In this document: piece by piece, positions 16,820 to 25,706 of the stretch
How the letters are laid out: each line of letters opens with the position of its first letter
How positions within the stretch are numbered: position 1 is the first letter of the stretch
Assembly: GCF_023101345.1 (NCBI RefSeq)
Contig: NZ_CP095848.1
Coordinates: forward strand, 2,611,297-2,675,296
DNA from: Hymenobacter sublimis
GTDB lineage: Bacteria > Bacteroidota > Bacteroidia > Cytophagales > Hymenobacteraceae
DNA: 64,000 bases
Direction of reading: 5' to 3'
The notes under the pieces: generated by a model
Seen by the model: only the letters and a program-made list of their open reading frames with translations
What the model was told of the DNA's origin: nothing
The model's database searches: none
Translations under genes and position numbers: made by a program

Positions 16820-17522
16820 AGAGCAGCCAATATACAAGCAGAAGCAACCCCGCCACCAGCAGGCCCAGCCACCACCCCCCGGGCTCCAGCCAGCCTAGCG
16901 GCCTACCCTCCGGCACGGTCAGGAGCTGCTGGCCCTCCAGGATTTCTTCGGGAAGCAAGCCGCGGCGGCGCAGCTCGAAAAAGCAGCGGGCTGTGGCTAC
17001 GGCGTCCACGTAGGCGTCGTGGTGGTGCGCCAGGGGTTCAGCGAACAGCAGTTCGTGCAGCTCATGCAGGCGAAGGCGGCGCGCCGGGCCGCCCGGCAGT
17101 GGGGGCCAGGTGGCCGCCATTGTGCAGAACTGCGGCAGGCCGGGCAGTGGGTTAGGTAGCCCTACCCGGGCGAAGGCTGCTCCCAACACGTGAAAATCAA
17201 GGCGCAGAAAATGCCCAACCACGCGGGGCCGGTACGTGGTCAAATCCTGGAGCAGGCGGCGCAAGACGGGTTCCGGGGGCTGCCCCTGCGCCTGCAAGAA
17301 CTCCGGGGTCAGGCCGTGAATGGCAATGGCGGCGGCCGGCATACTCCCAGCTGGAATCTGGAGGTAGGCCTGATCGGCCTTCACGAACTCGCCCTGCCCG
17401 GTGTAGACCACCCACCCTACCTGCGCCACGCTGGGCCAGGCATTTTCCTGGCTGTGGGGCCGGTCCCAGCGGGTAGGCAGGCCGGTGGTTTCCGTGTCTA
17501 GGAAGAGCAGGTAGTCCGTCAT
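16812..17522 (-). CDS. DnaQ-like 3'-5' exonuclease with C-terminal membrane segment
   Basis: 236 residues. The DEDD exonuclease motifs are present: ExoI FLDTETTGL (D9, E11), ExoII VVGHFLRLDFHVLG, and ExoIII HHDAYVDAVAT (HxxxxD). The exonuclease core covers about residues 1-185. The protein ends with a strongly hydrophobic stretch of about 20 residues (WWLGLLVAGLLLLVYWLL...), which looks like a C-terminal membrane anchor, unusual for the family. It overlaps the downstream cNMP/CBS/DUF294 gene by 8 bases, so the two are co-translated and probably functionally coupled. It is not the replicative epsilon subunit by context. Confidence 0.88.
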   Translation of the reverse strand: MTDYLLFLDTETTGLPTRWDRPHSQENAWPSVAQVGWVVYTGQGEFVKADQAYLQIPAGSMPAAAIAIHGLTPEFLQAQGQPPEPVLRRLLQDLTTYRPRVVGHFLRLDFHVLGAAFARVGLPNPLPGLPQFCTMAATWPPLPGGPARRLRLHELHELLFAEPLAHHHDAYVDAVATARCFFELRRRGLLPEEILEGQQLLTVPEGRPLGWLEPGGWWLGLLVAGLLLLVYWLLYG

Positions 17523-17549
17523 GAAGGGTAGCAGCGGCCGGCGGGGTTA

Positions 17550-18665
17550 CTAGGCAACCGTCCCGATAAACTTAGCCGAGGGGTCGCGCAGGGGGCCAGC
17601 CGGGGCCGGGGGCAGGCGGTCGGAGGAGCCGCGCACCAGCAGTTCCGGCCGCAGGGCCACTTGGCGGGGGGTAAACGGGCGGCCGTCGGCCTCAATCAAC
17701 TCCAGCAGCAGCCGCACGGCGGCCTGGCCCATTTCCTCACAGCGCTGGTCGATGGTGGTGATGGGAGGCTGGGTGATGACGGTGAAGGTTTCGTTGCTGA
17801 AACCAGAAATAGCCACGTCCTCGGGCACGCGCAGGCCCTGGCGGTGCGCTTCCTGCAGGGCCCCAAGGGCGCAGTAGTCACCGGCGGCAAACACGCCATC
17901 CGGGGGAGTAGGTAGGGCCAGCAGCTGGCGCATGCCCTCGGCGCCCTGGTCCTGGGCCATATCCGAGTACAGAATCAGGCTTTCGTCTTCGGGCAAACCG
18001 GCTTCCCGCAGCGCATCGAGGTAGCCCTGGCGGCGGTTTTTGTAAATGTTCAGGTGTTGGGGACCGGCTAGGTGGGCAATGCGGCGGCAGCCCTGGTTGA
18101 GCAGGTGGCGGGTAGAAACGTAGCCACCCTCCTGGTCGTCGAGCACCACGGCATTTACGTTGTCACCCTCCACAATCCGGTCGAAAAACACCAACGGCAG
18201 GCCCCGGCCGCGCACTTTCTCGAAATGGCGGAAGTCAAGGGTAGTGCGCGAGAGCGACACCAGAATACCCGCCACCTGGGCGCTGAGCAGGATGTCGAGG
18301 TTGCGCCGCTCCTGGGCCACGTCCTCGTTCGACTGGCAGATAATAACGTTGTAGCCCGCCCGGCTGGCGGCCGTTTCAATGCCATGCACCACCGACGGGA
18401 AAAACCGCCCCTCAATGTAGGGCACCACAATGCCAAGCAGCTGGCTTTTGCCCTTGCGCAGGGCCGAGGCCAGGCGGTTGGGCTGGTAGTTGTACTTCTT
18501 AGCCAGCTTGAGCACCTTCTGCTTCATGGCCGGCCCAATGCTGTGGTGGTCACTGAGCGCCCGCGAAATGGTGGTCATGGACACGCCTAGCTCCCGGGCC
18601 AGATCGGCCATGGAAACGGGACTGGTTGTAGTTGAATCCGGGGCTTGCTTTTTTCGGGGAGCCAT
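17550..18665 (-). CDS. LacI-family repressor of the arabinose locus (AraR-like)
   Basis: 371 residues. LacI helix-turn-helix at about 18-42 (MADLARELGVSMTTISRALS), hinge helix YQPNRLASALRKGKSQLLG at about 60-78, then a periplasmic-binding-protein-like ligand domain (GIVVPYIEGRFFPSVVHGIE, VVFFDRIVEGDNVNAVVLDD, GVFAAGDYCALGA, AISGFSNETF). Divergent from the GH51 gene. A palindrome (ACACAATGCTTTGTGT) lies 14 bases before its start and seven related palindromes precede arabinan-utilisation genes throughout 18-37 kb, so I infer that it represses these and itself, and that L-arabinose or an arabino-oligosaccharide is the inducer. It is not the GntR-like AraR of Bacillus. Confidence 0.88.
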   Translation of the reverse strand: MAPRKKQAPDSTTTSPVSMADLARELGVSMTTISRALSDHHSIGPAMKQKVLKLAKKYNYQPNRLASALRKGKSQLLGIVVPYIEGRFFPSVVHGIETAASRAGYNVIICQSNEDVAQERRNLDILLSAQVAGILVSLSRTTLDFRHFEKVRGRGLPLVFFDRIVEGDNVNAVVLDDQEGGYVSTRHLLNQGCRRIAHLAGPQHLNIYKNRRQGYLDALREAGLPEDESLILYSDMAQDQGAEGMRQLLALPTPPDGVFAAGDYCALGALQEAHRQGLRVPEDVAISGFSNETFTVITQPPITTIDQRCEEMGQAAVRLLLELIEADGRPFTPRQVALRPELLVRGSSDRLPPAPAGPLRDPSAKFIGTVA

Positions 18666-18678
18666 ACTATAAGGCGCT

Positions 18679-18694
18679 ACACAATGCTTTGTGT
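18679..18694. promoter_or_regulatory. Operator O1, upstream of lacI (autoregulation)
   Basis: ACACAATGCTTTGTGT, a near-perfect palindrome with one half-site change against the consensus. On the minus strand it is preceded directly by TATCTTTA, a -7-like box, so bound repressor would block initiation of its own gene. Confidence 0.75.
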
Positions 18695-18867
18695 AAAGAT
18701 AGTAGAATTTGTAATCTTATGGGCAGCGTTGCAGGAAGAACCCGCTGCTGATTCTGCTAGTGAAGTAGGAGGCAGAGCCTAAATATAACTCTTCTGCGCT
18801 TGATTATCCGGCCGCAAGCTGATTTGCGAAATAAACTGCCGGCATGTTGAGTTTTTCTTATTACTTT

Positions 18868-18883
18868 ACACAATCGATTGTGC
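18868..18883. promoter_or_regulatory. Operator O2, upstream of the GH51 gene
   Basis: ACACAATCGATTGTGC; the inner 14 bases CACAATCGATTGTG form a perfect palindrome. It follows a TACTTTA box and lies about 125 bases before the chosen GH51 start. Confidence 0.8.
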
Positions 18884-19007
18884 CATTTCCAATTCGGTAT
18901 TCCTTCTACCGGCCAGGGTGCCACCGAAAGTTTTAACTCCGCCGCTTTGCCCGCGGCCGAGGTCAACCCACCAGCTTACCCGCACTTCGCTCATTTCCCT
19001 TTCTCCT

Positions 19008-21134
19008 ATGCCCACATCTTCCCCCACCCGTATTGCGCAGTTGGCTACGGGCCTGGCTTTGTGCAGCGCCCTTGGTTTACCTGCTGCCCTAGCCCAAACC
19101 AAACCCACGGCGGCCAACACCCTGACGGTCCAGGTTAATAAGCCCGGCGCACCCATCGCCAAAACCATGTACGGCCTCTTCTTCGAGGACATCAACTTCG
19201 CGGCTGATGGCGGCTTGTACCCAGAGCTGGTCAAAAACAAATCGTTTGAGATTCAGGGTCAGCACTTTATTGGCTGGAACGCCATTCGGGGCGGGGCCGG
19301 CCTGCAGACGTACACCGTGGTAAGCGAGCGGCCCATCAGCGCCACCAACAACCACTTTGCGCGCCTAACGGCCCGCACGGCCAATCCCGACGCGGGCCTG
19401 GTAAACGAAGGCTTCCGGGGCATGGGCGTCAAGCAGGGCGCCGAGTATACGTTTTCGGTGTATCTGCGGCGCGGGCCGGGTAGCGTGAGTGGCCTGCGGG
19501 TGGCTCTGGAAGAGCAAGGGCGCCCGGGGTCGGGGCCCGAAGCGGCTACCTCGGGCCGCGTACTGGCCGAAACCCAGGTTACGGGCCTCACCGACCAATG
19601 GAAGAAGTACACCGTTGTGTTAAAACCCTCCGCCACGGCGGCCCGGGCCCAGCTTAAGCTGACGCTGGAAGGCGCCGGAACCTTGGATATTGATGTAGTG
19701 TCGCTGTTTCCGAAAGACACCTATAACCAGCGGGAGAACGGCATGCGCACTGATCTGGTGCAGCTGCTCAAGGATATGAACCCCGGCTTCCTGCGCTTTC
19801 CCGGCGGCTGCATCGTGGAGGGCCGGACCCTGTCGGAGCGCTACCAGTGGAAGGAATCCATCGGCGACCTGGCCTCCCGCGTGCCCTTGATTAACCGCTG
19901 GAACATGGAGTTCCGGCACCGCTCCACCCCCGATTACTACCAGTCGTTCGGGCTGGGCTTCTTTGAATATTTCCAGCTTTCCGAGGACATCGGGGCTGAG
20001 CCCGTGCCCATTCTGAACGTGGGCATGGCCTGCCAGTTTAACTCCTCGGAGCTGGCTCCCATCAGCAGCGCGGCCACGGGCGGCGGCAGCGGCCCCAGCG
20101 CCTCAGCCAGCACCGGCCACAACCACGCCGACGATGATCCGTCCCTGGAAACGTTTATTCAGGACGCGCTGGATTTGATTGAGTTTGCCAACGGTCCAGC
20201 CAGCTCCACCTGGGGCGCTAAGCGCGTGGCTATGGGGCACGCCGCTCCGTTCAACCTCAAGTTTATCGGTATTGGCAACGAGCAGTGGGGCCCCCAGTAT
20301 CTGGAGCGCTACGAGCCGTTCATGAAAGCCGTGAAGGCCAAGTACCCCAGCATCAACATTGTATCCAGCGCCGGTCCGAGCCCCGACGGGGAGCTGTTCA
20401 CTAAGGCCACGGAGCGTCTGCGCGAGCTGAAGGCCGAGGTTATTGACGAGCATTACTACGCCAAGCCCGAGTGGTTCCGCCAGAACGTGGGCCGCTACGA
20501 CAACTACCCCACCACCGGCAGTAAGATTTTCGCCGGCGAGTACGCCGCCCAGAGCGTGGCCATCGGGAGCCCCGACAACAAGAATAGCTGGGACTGTGCC
20601 ATTTCGGAAGCCGCCTTCATGACCGGCCTGGAGCGCAACGCCGATAAGGTTATCATGGCCTCCTACGCCCCGCTGTTCGCCCACGTGGATGCCTGGCAGT
20701 GGACGCCGGACCTAATCTGGTTTGACAACCTGAAGGCCTACGGCACGCCCAACTACTACGTGCAAAAGATGTACAGTACCAACCCCGGCACTACCATGCT
20801 ACCGGTGCAGCGCGGGGCGGGTGCCAAGAACGGGGCCGAAAACCTGTTCAGCAGCGCCACCGCCGACGATAAAACCGGGGAAATCATTGTGAAGCTGGTG
20901 AACTACTCGCCCGAGGCCCGGCCCGTTACGGTTAGCCTGCAAGGCGTGAAAAAGCTGGGCAAAACCGGCAAAGCCACGGTGCTGGCCAGCAACGACCTCA
21001 ACGCCGTGAACAGCCTAAACCAGCCCATGAACGTTGCCCCCAAGGACGAGTCGTTTAAGATTTCCTCCTCGAACGTAACCTACACGCTGGCCCCTAACTC
21101 GTTCACGGTGCTGCGCATTCCCGGCAAGCGCTAA
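19008..21134 (+). CDS. GH51 alpha-L-arabinofuranosidase
   Basis: 708 residues from the ATG at 19008, which starts a signal peptide (MPTSSPTRIAQLATGLALCSALGLPAALAQ). The in-frame ATG at 18918 has no signal. An N-terminal beta-rich part (YGLFFEDINFAADGGLYPELVKNKSFE, then a CBM4-like segment near 110-220) is followed by the TIM barrel with the acid/base E425 in GIGNEQWG and the nucleophile E511 in FAGEYAAQ; the C-terminal jelly-roll ends at LRIPGKR. GH51 enzymes release terminal alpha-L-arabinofuranose from arabinan and arabinoxylan. Export to periplasm or surface. A GH43 gene follows after only 3 bases, so both share operator O2. Confidence 0.93.
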   Translation: MPTSSPTRIAQLATGLALCSALGLPAALAQTKPTAANTLTVQVNKPGAPIAKTMYGLFFEDINFAADGGLYPELVKNKSFEIQGQHFIGWNAIRGGAGLQTYTVVSERPISATNNHFARLTARTANPDAGLVNEGFRGMGVKQGAEYTFSVYLRRGPGSVSGLRVALEEQGRPGSGPEAATSGRVLAETQVTGLTDQWKKYTVVLKPSATAARAQLKLTLEGAGTLDIDVVSLFPKDTYNQRENGMRTDLVQLLKDMNPGFLRFPGGCIVEGRTLSERYQWKESIGDLASRVPLINRWNMEFRHRSTPDYYQSFGLGFFEYFQLSEDIGAEPVPILNVGMACQFNSSELAPISSAATGGGSGPSASASTGHNHADDDPSLETFIQDALDLIEFANGPASSTWGAKRVAMGHAAPFNLKFIGIGNEQWGPQYLERYEPFMKAVKAKYPSINIVSSAGPSPDGELFTKATERLRELKAEVIDEHYYAKPEWFRQNVGRYDNYPTTGSKIFAGEYAAQSVAIGSPDNKNSWDCAISEAAFMTGLERNADKVIMASYAPLFAHVDAWQWTPDLIWFDNLKAYGTPNYYVQKMYSTNPGTTMLPVQRGAGAKNGAENLFSSATADDKTGEIIVKLVNYSPEARPVTVSLQGVKKLGKTGKATVLASNDLNAVNSLNQPMNVAPKDESFKISSSNVTYTLAPNSFTVLRIPGKR

Positions 21135-21137
21135 GCA

Positions 21138-22148
21138 ATGGCCCCCCAACCCATGAAAAACGCCCTGCTTCCCGCCGCTTTACCCCTGCTGGCCAGCTTG
21201 CTGCTGGCGGCCCCTACCCTAGCGCCCACCGCGGCGCTGGGGCAGGCGGCCCCGGTGCCCGTGGCTAGCAACCCAGTTATTAAAGACAAGTACACCGCCG
21301 ACCCGGCTGCTCTGGTACACAACGGTACCGTGTACCTCTACACCGGCCACGACGAGGCCCCGCCCCGCCGCGACGGTTACGTGATGCACGAGTGGCTATG
21401 CTACTCCTCCCAGGACATGGTGCACTGGAAAGAGCATGCTTCGCCCCTGAACGTCAAGGCCTTTGCCTGGGCCAAGGATGATGCCTGGGCTTCCCAGGTA
21501 ATTGAGCGAGGCGGCAAGTTCTACTGGTACGCGGCCGTAGAGCACGGCTCCGTGCCGGGCAAGGCCATTGGGGTAGCCGTGGCTGATAGCCCGACGGGCC
21601 CGTTCCGGGACGCCCGGGGCTCGGCCCTGATTACCAACAACCTGACCGAAAGCCCCATCATGTGGGACGACATCGACCCCACTGTATTCGTGGACGACAA
21701 AGGCCAGGCCTACCTCTACTGGGGCAATACGAACTGCTACTGGGCCAAGCTCAAGTCCAATATGACGGAGTTGGACGGGCCCATTAATAAGGTGACGACC
21801 CTGCCCAACTTCACGGAGGCACCCTGGGTGCACAAGCGCGGTGGCTGGTACTATCTAAGCTACGCCTACCAGTTTCCTGAGAAGATTGCCTATGCCATGA
21901 GCCGCAGCCCGGAAGGCCCCTGGGAATTCAAGGGCCTGCTCAATGAGGTAGCCGGCAACTCCAACACCAACCACCAGGCCATCATCGACTTCAAGGGCCA
22001 GTCTTACTTCATCTACCACAACGGTAGCATTCCAACTGACGGGGGCTCATTCCGCCGCTCTGTTTGCATTGACTACCTCTACTATAATAAGGATGGGACG
22101 ATGAAGCGGGTGGTTATGACGACGGAAGGCGTGAAGCCCGCGAAGTAA
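21138..22148 (+). CDS. GH43 glycosidase, secreted
   Basis: 336 residues with a signal peptide (MKNALLPAALPLLASLLLAA; start 21138 or 21153). A five-bladed beta-propeller GH43 domain fills the mature protein: D55 (YTADPA, general base), D180 (DDIDPT, pKa modulator) and E227 (FTEAPW, general acid). The motifs resemble the beta-xylosidase/alpha-L-arabinofuranosidase branch of GH43, not the endo-arabinanases. No carbohydrate-binding module is attached. It begins 3 bases after the GH51 stop, so the pair is translated together, and it probably trims side chains or short oligosaccharides in the periplasm. Confidence 0.9.
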   Translation: MAPQPMKNALLPAALPLLASLLLAAPTLAPTAALGQAAPVPVASNPVIKDKYTADPAALVHNGTVYLYTGHDEAPPRRDGYVMHEWLCYSSQDMVHWKEHASPLNVKAFAWAKDDAWASQVIERGGKFYWYAAVEHGSVPGKAIGVAVADSPTGPFRDARGSALITNNLTESPIMWDDIDPTVFVDDKGQAYLYWGNTNCYWAKLKSNMTELDGPINKVTTLPNFTEAPWVHKRGGWYYLSYAYQFPEKIAYAMSRSPEGPWEFKGLLNEVAGNSNTNHQAIIDFKGQSYFIYHNGSIPTDGGSFRRSVCIDYLYYNKDGTMKRVVMTTEGVKPAK

Positions 22149-22184
22149 TTCGTTGGCCGGCACAGTCAATGCCTCTTCCACTCA

Positions 22185-22200
22185 ACACAATCGTTTATGT
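22185..22200. promoter_or_regulatory. Operator O3, overlapping the start codon of a GH43 gene
   Basis: ACACAATCGTTTATGT differs from the consensus ACACAATCGTTTGTGT at one base. The ATG of the next gene (22197-22199) lies inside the right half-site, so the change G to A creates the start codon. Repressor bound here would act as a roadblock or cover the ribosome start region. Confidence 0.65.
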
Positions 22201-23195
22201 ATTCAGCCCTACGAAAGTGCCTGCTACCCCTAGCTTTGCTGCTGACTGTGGTGGAGGCCCGGGCCCAAACCGCTCCGACGCTTATTCCGGCCCACGACCC
22301 AGTAATGGCCCAGCAGAATGGCACGTACTACATGTTCTGCACGGGGCCCGGCATTGCGGTGTGGTCGTCGAAGGACCGTAAGACCTGGACTCGGGAAAAG
22401 CCTGTTTTTGCTGAAGCCCCCGCCTGGGCCACCCAGGCCGTGCCAGGGTTTAAGAACAACCACATTTGGGCACCCGATATTTCGTTTCACAACGGCGTGT
22501 ATTCGTTATTCTACTCGATTTCGGCCTTTGGTAAGAATACGTCCTGCATTGGGCTGGCTACCAACAAAACCCTAGACCCTACCTCCAAAGACTACAAGTG
22601 GGTAGACCAGGGCCGGGTAGTGCAGTCGGTGCCGGGGCGCGACATGTGGAACGCCATCGACCCTAACCTGATCCGCGACGAGGCGGGTGCGCCCTGGCTG
22701 TCGTTTGGCTCTTTTTGGGAAGGCATCAAGCTGGTTAAGCTCCGCCCCGACCTTACGGCCCCGGCCCAGCCTGAGCAGTGGCGCACTATTGCCAAGCGCC
22801 CCCGCACCCCTCAACTCAACGATTCCTTGCCCGGCGACGGGGCCATTGAAGCGCCTTTCATCTTCCGTCGGAACGGCTACTACTACCTCTTTACGTCCTT
22901 CGATTACTGCTGCCGAGGCCCGCAAAGCACGTATAAGATTATGGTGGGTCGCGCCAAAGCCGTTACCGGTCCTTACCTGGACAAGGCCGGCACTCCCCTG
23001 GAGCAGGGCGGCGGTACCCAGGTGCTGGCCGGCGACAAGAACTGGTTTGGCCTGGGCCATAACTCGGTGTACACCTTCGACCAGACCGATTATCTGGTTT
23101 TCCACGGCTACGACGCGGCTGACAAGGGCCGCTCCAAGCTTCGGCTGGAAAAGCTTAGCTGGGATGCAGCGGGCTGGCCGGTAGTACAACCTTAG
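22197..23195 (+). CDS. GH43 endo-arabinanase-like enzyme
   Basis: 332 residues with signal peptide MYSALRKCLLPLALLLTVVEARAQ. Catalytic triad of GH43: D34 (PAHDPV), D155 (NAIDPN), E218 (GAIEAP). The HDPxxxxxNGTYYxF start, the NHIWAPDISFHNG motif and the pattern SFDYCCRGPQSTYKIMVGR closely match arabinan endo-1,5-alpha-L-arabinosidases (GH43 subfamily 4/5/6 type), the same architecture as the later GH43 proteins at 34659 and 44121 but without C-terminal domains. It should cleave alpha-1,5-arabinan or imported oligomers in the periplasm. The start codon overlaps operator O3; it is 48 bases after the previous GH43 gene. Confidence 0.9.
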   Translation: MYSALRKCLLPLALLLTVVEARAQTAPTLIPAHDPVMAQQNGTYYMFCTGPGIAVWSSKDRKTWTREKPVFAEAPAWATQAVPGFKNNHIWAPDISFHNGVYSLFYSISAFGKNTSCIGLATNKTLDPTSKDYKWVDQGRVVQSVPGRDMWNAIDPNLIRDEAGAPWLSFGSFWEGIKLVKLRPDLTAPAQPEQWRTIAKRPRTPQLNDSLPGDGAIEAPFIFRRNGYYYLFTSFDYCCRGPQSTYKIMVGRAKAVTGPYLDKAGTPLEQGGGTQVLAGDKNWFGLGHNSVYTFDQTDYLVFHGYDAADKGRSKLRLEKLSWDAAGWPVVQP

Positions 23196-23215
23196 GACAA
23201 AGCCGTTGTTTCAGC

Positions 23216-23231
23216 GCACAATCGTTTGTGC
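23216..23231. promoter_or_regulatory. Operator O4, upstream of transketolase
   Basis: GCACAATCGTTTGTGC, matching the inner 14 bases of the consensus exactly. It lies 170 bases before the transketolase GTG and 20 bases after the GH43 stop, which puts transketolase in the arabinose regulon. Confidence 0.75.
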
Positions 23232-23400
23232 ATATTGCCAACAAACCCTACTTTTCAACTTACTTGCCAGACTGCCAGCTACCGGCACCGATTACGGTAT
23301 CGATTCCGGTCCTTTTTCTCTTATTCCGCTTCACTTGAGCCTAGCCCAAGGCCCCGCGAAGCCGTAGCTTGGCATTTGTCCTACCCTTTTCTGACTTCCC

Positions 23401-25452
23401 GTGACTAACTCTGCTACTTCCCCCGCTGAACTAAGCGTGAACACCATCCGGCTGCTGTCGGTCGACATGGTACAGGCGGCCAACTCTGGGCACCCGGGCC
23501 TGCCGCTTGGGGCTGCGCCCATGGCCTACGTGCTGTTTTCCCGCTTTCTGCGCTTCAACCCCCAGGACCCTAAGTGGCCCAACCGCGACCGGTTTGTGCT
23601 GTCGGCCGGCCACGGCTCGGCCCTGCTCTACAGCCTGCTGCACCTCTACGGCTACGACTTGTCCATGGACGACTTGAAGGCCTTCCGGCAGCTGCACTCC
23701 AAAACGCCGGGCCACCCGGAGTCCAACATCACGCCGGGCGTGGAAGTCACTACTGGCCCCCTGGGTCAGGGCTTCGCCAACGGGGTGGGCATGGCCATGG
23801 CCGAGGCGCACCTGGCGGCCGTGTACAACCAGCCCGGCTACCCCCTGATGGACCACTATACCTACGCCATCGTTTCGGATGGGGACCTGATGGAGGGTAT
23901 TGCGGCCGAGGCAGCCTCCCTAGCCGGCCACTTGAAGCTGGGTAAGCTCATCTACCTCTACGACGACAACGATATCTGCCTGGACGGGCCCACCAACCTT
24001 TCCTACACCGAGGATGCCCTGGCCCGCTTCGCGGCCTACGGCTGGCATACCCAGCGCGTGACCGACGGCAACGACCTGGATGCCATTGAGGCGGCCATTC
24101 GGGCGGCCCAGCAGGATACGGAGCGGCCCTCTATCATCTCGGTGAAAACCATCATTGGCTACGGCAGCCCCCAAGAAGGCACCAGCAAAGTGCACGGCTC
24201 GCCGCTGGGCCCCGACAATTTGAAAAAAGCCAAGCAGTTTTTCGGCTTCGACCCCGAAGCCACCTTTATCGTACCCGAGGAAGTACGCACGCACCTGGCC
24301 GAGGCCGGGCAGCACGGCGCACAACTTCAGGCAGAATGGCAGCAGAAAACAGAGGCGTTCCGGCAGGAGTACCCAACAGCGTGGGAACTGTTCCGAACTT
24401 CGTTTGCGGGTGAGCTGCCCGCAGGCTGGGATGCCTCGCTGCCCGTTTTTACCGCCGCCGATGGCGCCCTGGCTACCCGCCAGGCCTCGGGCAAAGCCCT
24501 GAACGCCCTGAAGCAGTCGGTACCTTTCCTGTTCGGGGGCTCCGCCGACCTGGCCAGTTCCAACGAAATGCCCACCAGCGGGGCCGTGAGCTTTCAGCCC
24601 GGCTCCTATGAGCACAACAACATTTGGTTTGGGGTGCGGGAGCACGCCATGGGCGGGGCCATGAACGGCATGGCCCACCACGGCGGTGTGCGCACTTACG
24701 GTGGCACCTTCCTGACCTTCTCCGACTACATGCGCGGCGCCATCCGCCTCACGGCCCTGGCCGAGTCGGCCGCGACGTTCGTCTTCACCCACGACAGCAT
24801 CGGGCTGGGCGAGGACGGGCCCACCCACCAGCCCGTGGAGCAGGTGGCGGCCCTGCGCACCATCCCGAACATTGTGGTGCTGCGCCCCGCCGATGCCAAC
24901 GAAACCGTGGAATCCTGGCGCGTGGCCCTGACTACCCCCAAGTCGCCGGTGGTACTTATTCTCTCGCGCCAGAAGCTGCCGGTGCTCGACCCAAGCCAGT
25001 TCGGCTCGGCTCGGGAGGGCGTGGCCCGCGGCGCCTACATCCTGCGCGAAGCCGAAGGCGGCCAGCCCCAGCTGCTGCTGCTGGCTACGGGCTCGGAAGT
25101 AGCGTTGGCCTTGCAAGCCCAGGAAGCGCTACAGGAACAAGGCGTGGCCGCCCGCGTAATAAGCATGCCGTCGTGGGAGCTATTTGAGAAGCAGGACAAG
25201 GTCTATCAGCAGCAGGTGCTGCCTCCCACGGTTCGCAAGCGCGTGGCTATTGAGGCCGGCTCGCCCATGGGCTGGCACAAGTACGTAACCGATGAGGGCA
25301 CCGTCATTGCCATGAACCGCTTCGGCGAATCGGGGCCCGGCGAGGCGGTTTTGGAGCTGTTCGGCTTCTCGGTGGAGAATGTAGTCAAGCAGGCCCACCA
25401 CGTACTGCAGGGGCAGCCCGCCGAAATTGAAAAGAAGGAAGTTCTGTCGTAA
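23401..25452 (+). CDS. tkt: Transketolase
   Basis: 683 residues, the usual length, starting with GTG at 23401. Thiamine-diphosphate motif [19 protein letters not shown] (about 160-178), N-terminal substrate motif [13 protein letters not shown], the Pyr-domain [18 protein letters not shown] with the conserved Glu, and the [17 protein letters not shown] motif are all present. It interconverts pentose and other sugar phosphates in the non-oxidative pentose phosphate pathway. In this setting it uses D-xylulose-5-phosphate made by AraA, AraB and AraD. Operator O4 upstream and the next gene, transaldolase, fit induction by arabinose. A second housekeeping transketolase may exist elsewhere. Confidence 0.95.
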   Translation: MTNSATSPAELSVNTIRLLSVDMVQAANSGHPGLPLGAAPMAYVLFSRFLRFNPQDPKWPNRDRFVLSAGHGSALLYSLLHLYGYDLSMDDLKAFRQLHSKTPGHPESNITPGVEVTTGPLGQGFANGVGMAMAEAHLAAVYNQPGYPLMDHYTYAIVSDGDLMEGIAAEAASLAGHLKLGKLIYLYDDNDICLDGPTNLSYTEDALARFAAYGWHTQRVTDGNDLDAIEAAIRAAQQDTERPSIISVKTIIGYGSPQEGTSKVHGSPLGPDNLKKAKQFFGFDPEATFIVPEEVRTHLAEAGQHGAQLQAEWQQKTEAFRQEYPTAWELFRTSFAGELPAGWDASLPVFTAADGALATRQASGKALNALKQSVPFLFGGSADLASSNEMPTSGAVSFQPGSYEHNNIWFGVREHAMGGAMNGMAHHGGVRTYGGTFLTFSDYMRGAIRLTALAESAATFVFTHDSIGLGEDGPTHQPVEQVAALRTIPNIVVLRPADANETVESWRVALTTPKSPVVLILSRQKLPVLDPSQFGSAREGVARGAYILREAEGGQPQLLLLATGSEVALALQAQEALQEQGVAARVISMPSWELFEKQDKVYQQQVLPPTVRKRVAIEAGSPMGWHKYVTDEGTVIAMNRFGESGPGEAVLELFGFSVENVVKQAHHVLQGQPAEIEKKEVLS

Positions 25453-25523
25453 TACTTGTTGGCTTTAACAGAACGGCATGCTGAACGGCATGAAGCATCT
25501 TGTGTGCTGAGGTTGTGAAGTAA

Positions 25524-25622
25524 CGGTCATGCAGAGGCGTAGCCGAAGCATCTCGCGGGCCGATGTAGGGCAGTCATTCAGAGTCAGCCCGCGAGATACT
25601 TCGACAAGCTCAACATGACGTC
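25524..25622. repeat. Palindromic intergenic repeat (copy 1)
   Basis: Imperfect inverted repeat of about 100 bases: GGTCATGCAGAG..GAAGCATCTCGCGGGC is mirrored by CAGCCCGCGAGATACTTCG...CATGACGTC. Same family as copies at 40447, 42136 and 62819. A shorter direct repeat GAACGGCATG occurs twice just before it (25471-25490). May act as terminator for transketolase or as a mobile repeat remnant. Confidence 0.65.
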
Positions 25623-25706
25623 CTTTTTACCTCTTTACTACGGAGTATACTGCCCACCTTCCACTTACTTTCTCACATTTCTACTACTTCAACACCACCC
25701 ACACAT

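Larger units (their letters stand above)
18666..19007. promoter_or_regulatory. Divergent control region between lacI and GH51 gene
   Basis: About 340 bases holding operators O1 (18679-18694) and O2 (18868-18883). Each is directly downstream of a TAnnCTTTA-like -7 box (TATCTTTAC for lacI on the minus strand; TTACTTTAC at 18861-18869 for GH51). No matching TTG at the expected -33 distance was seen for either. The rest shows nothing else. Confidence 0.55.

Noticed and set aside
23920..25116. Minus-strand open frame of 398 codons opposite transketolase
   Set aside because: A shadow of high-GC codon bias in tkt; rich in Gly/His/Val without motifs.
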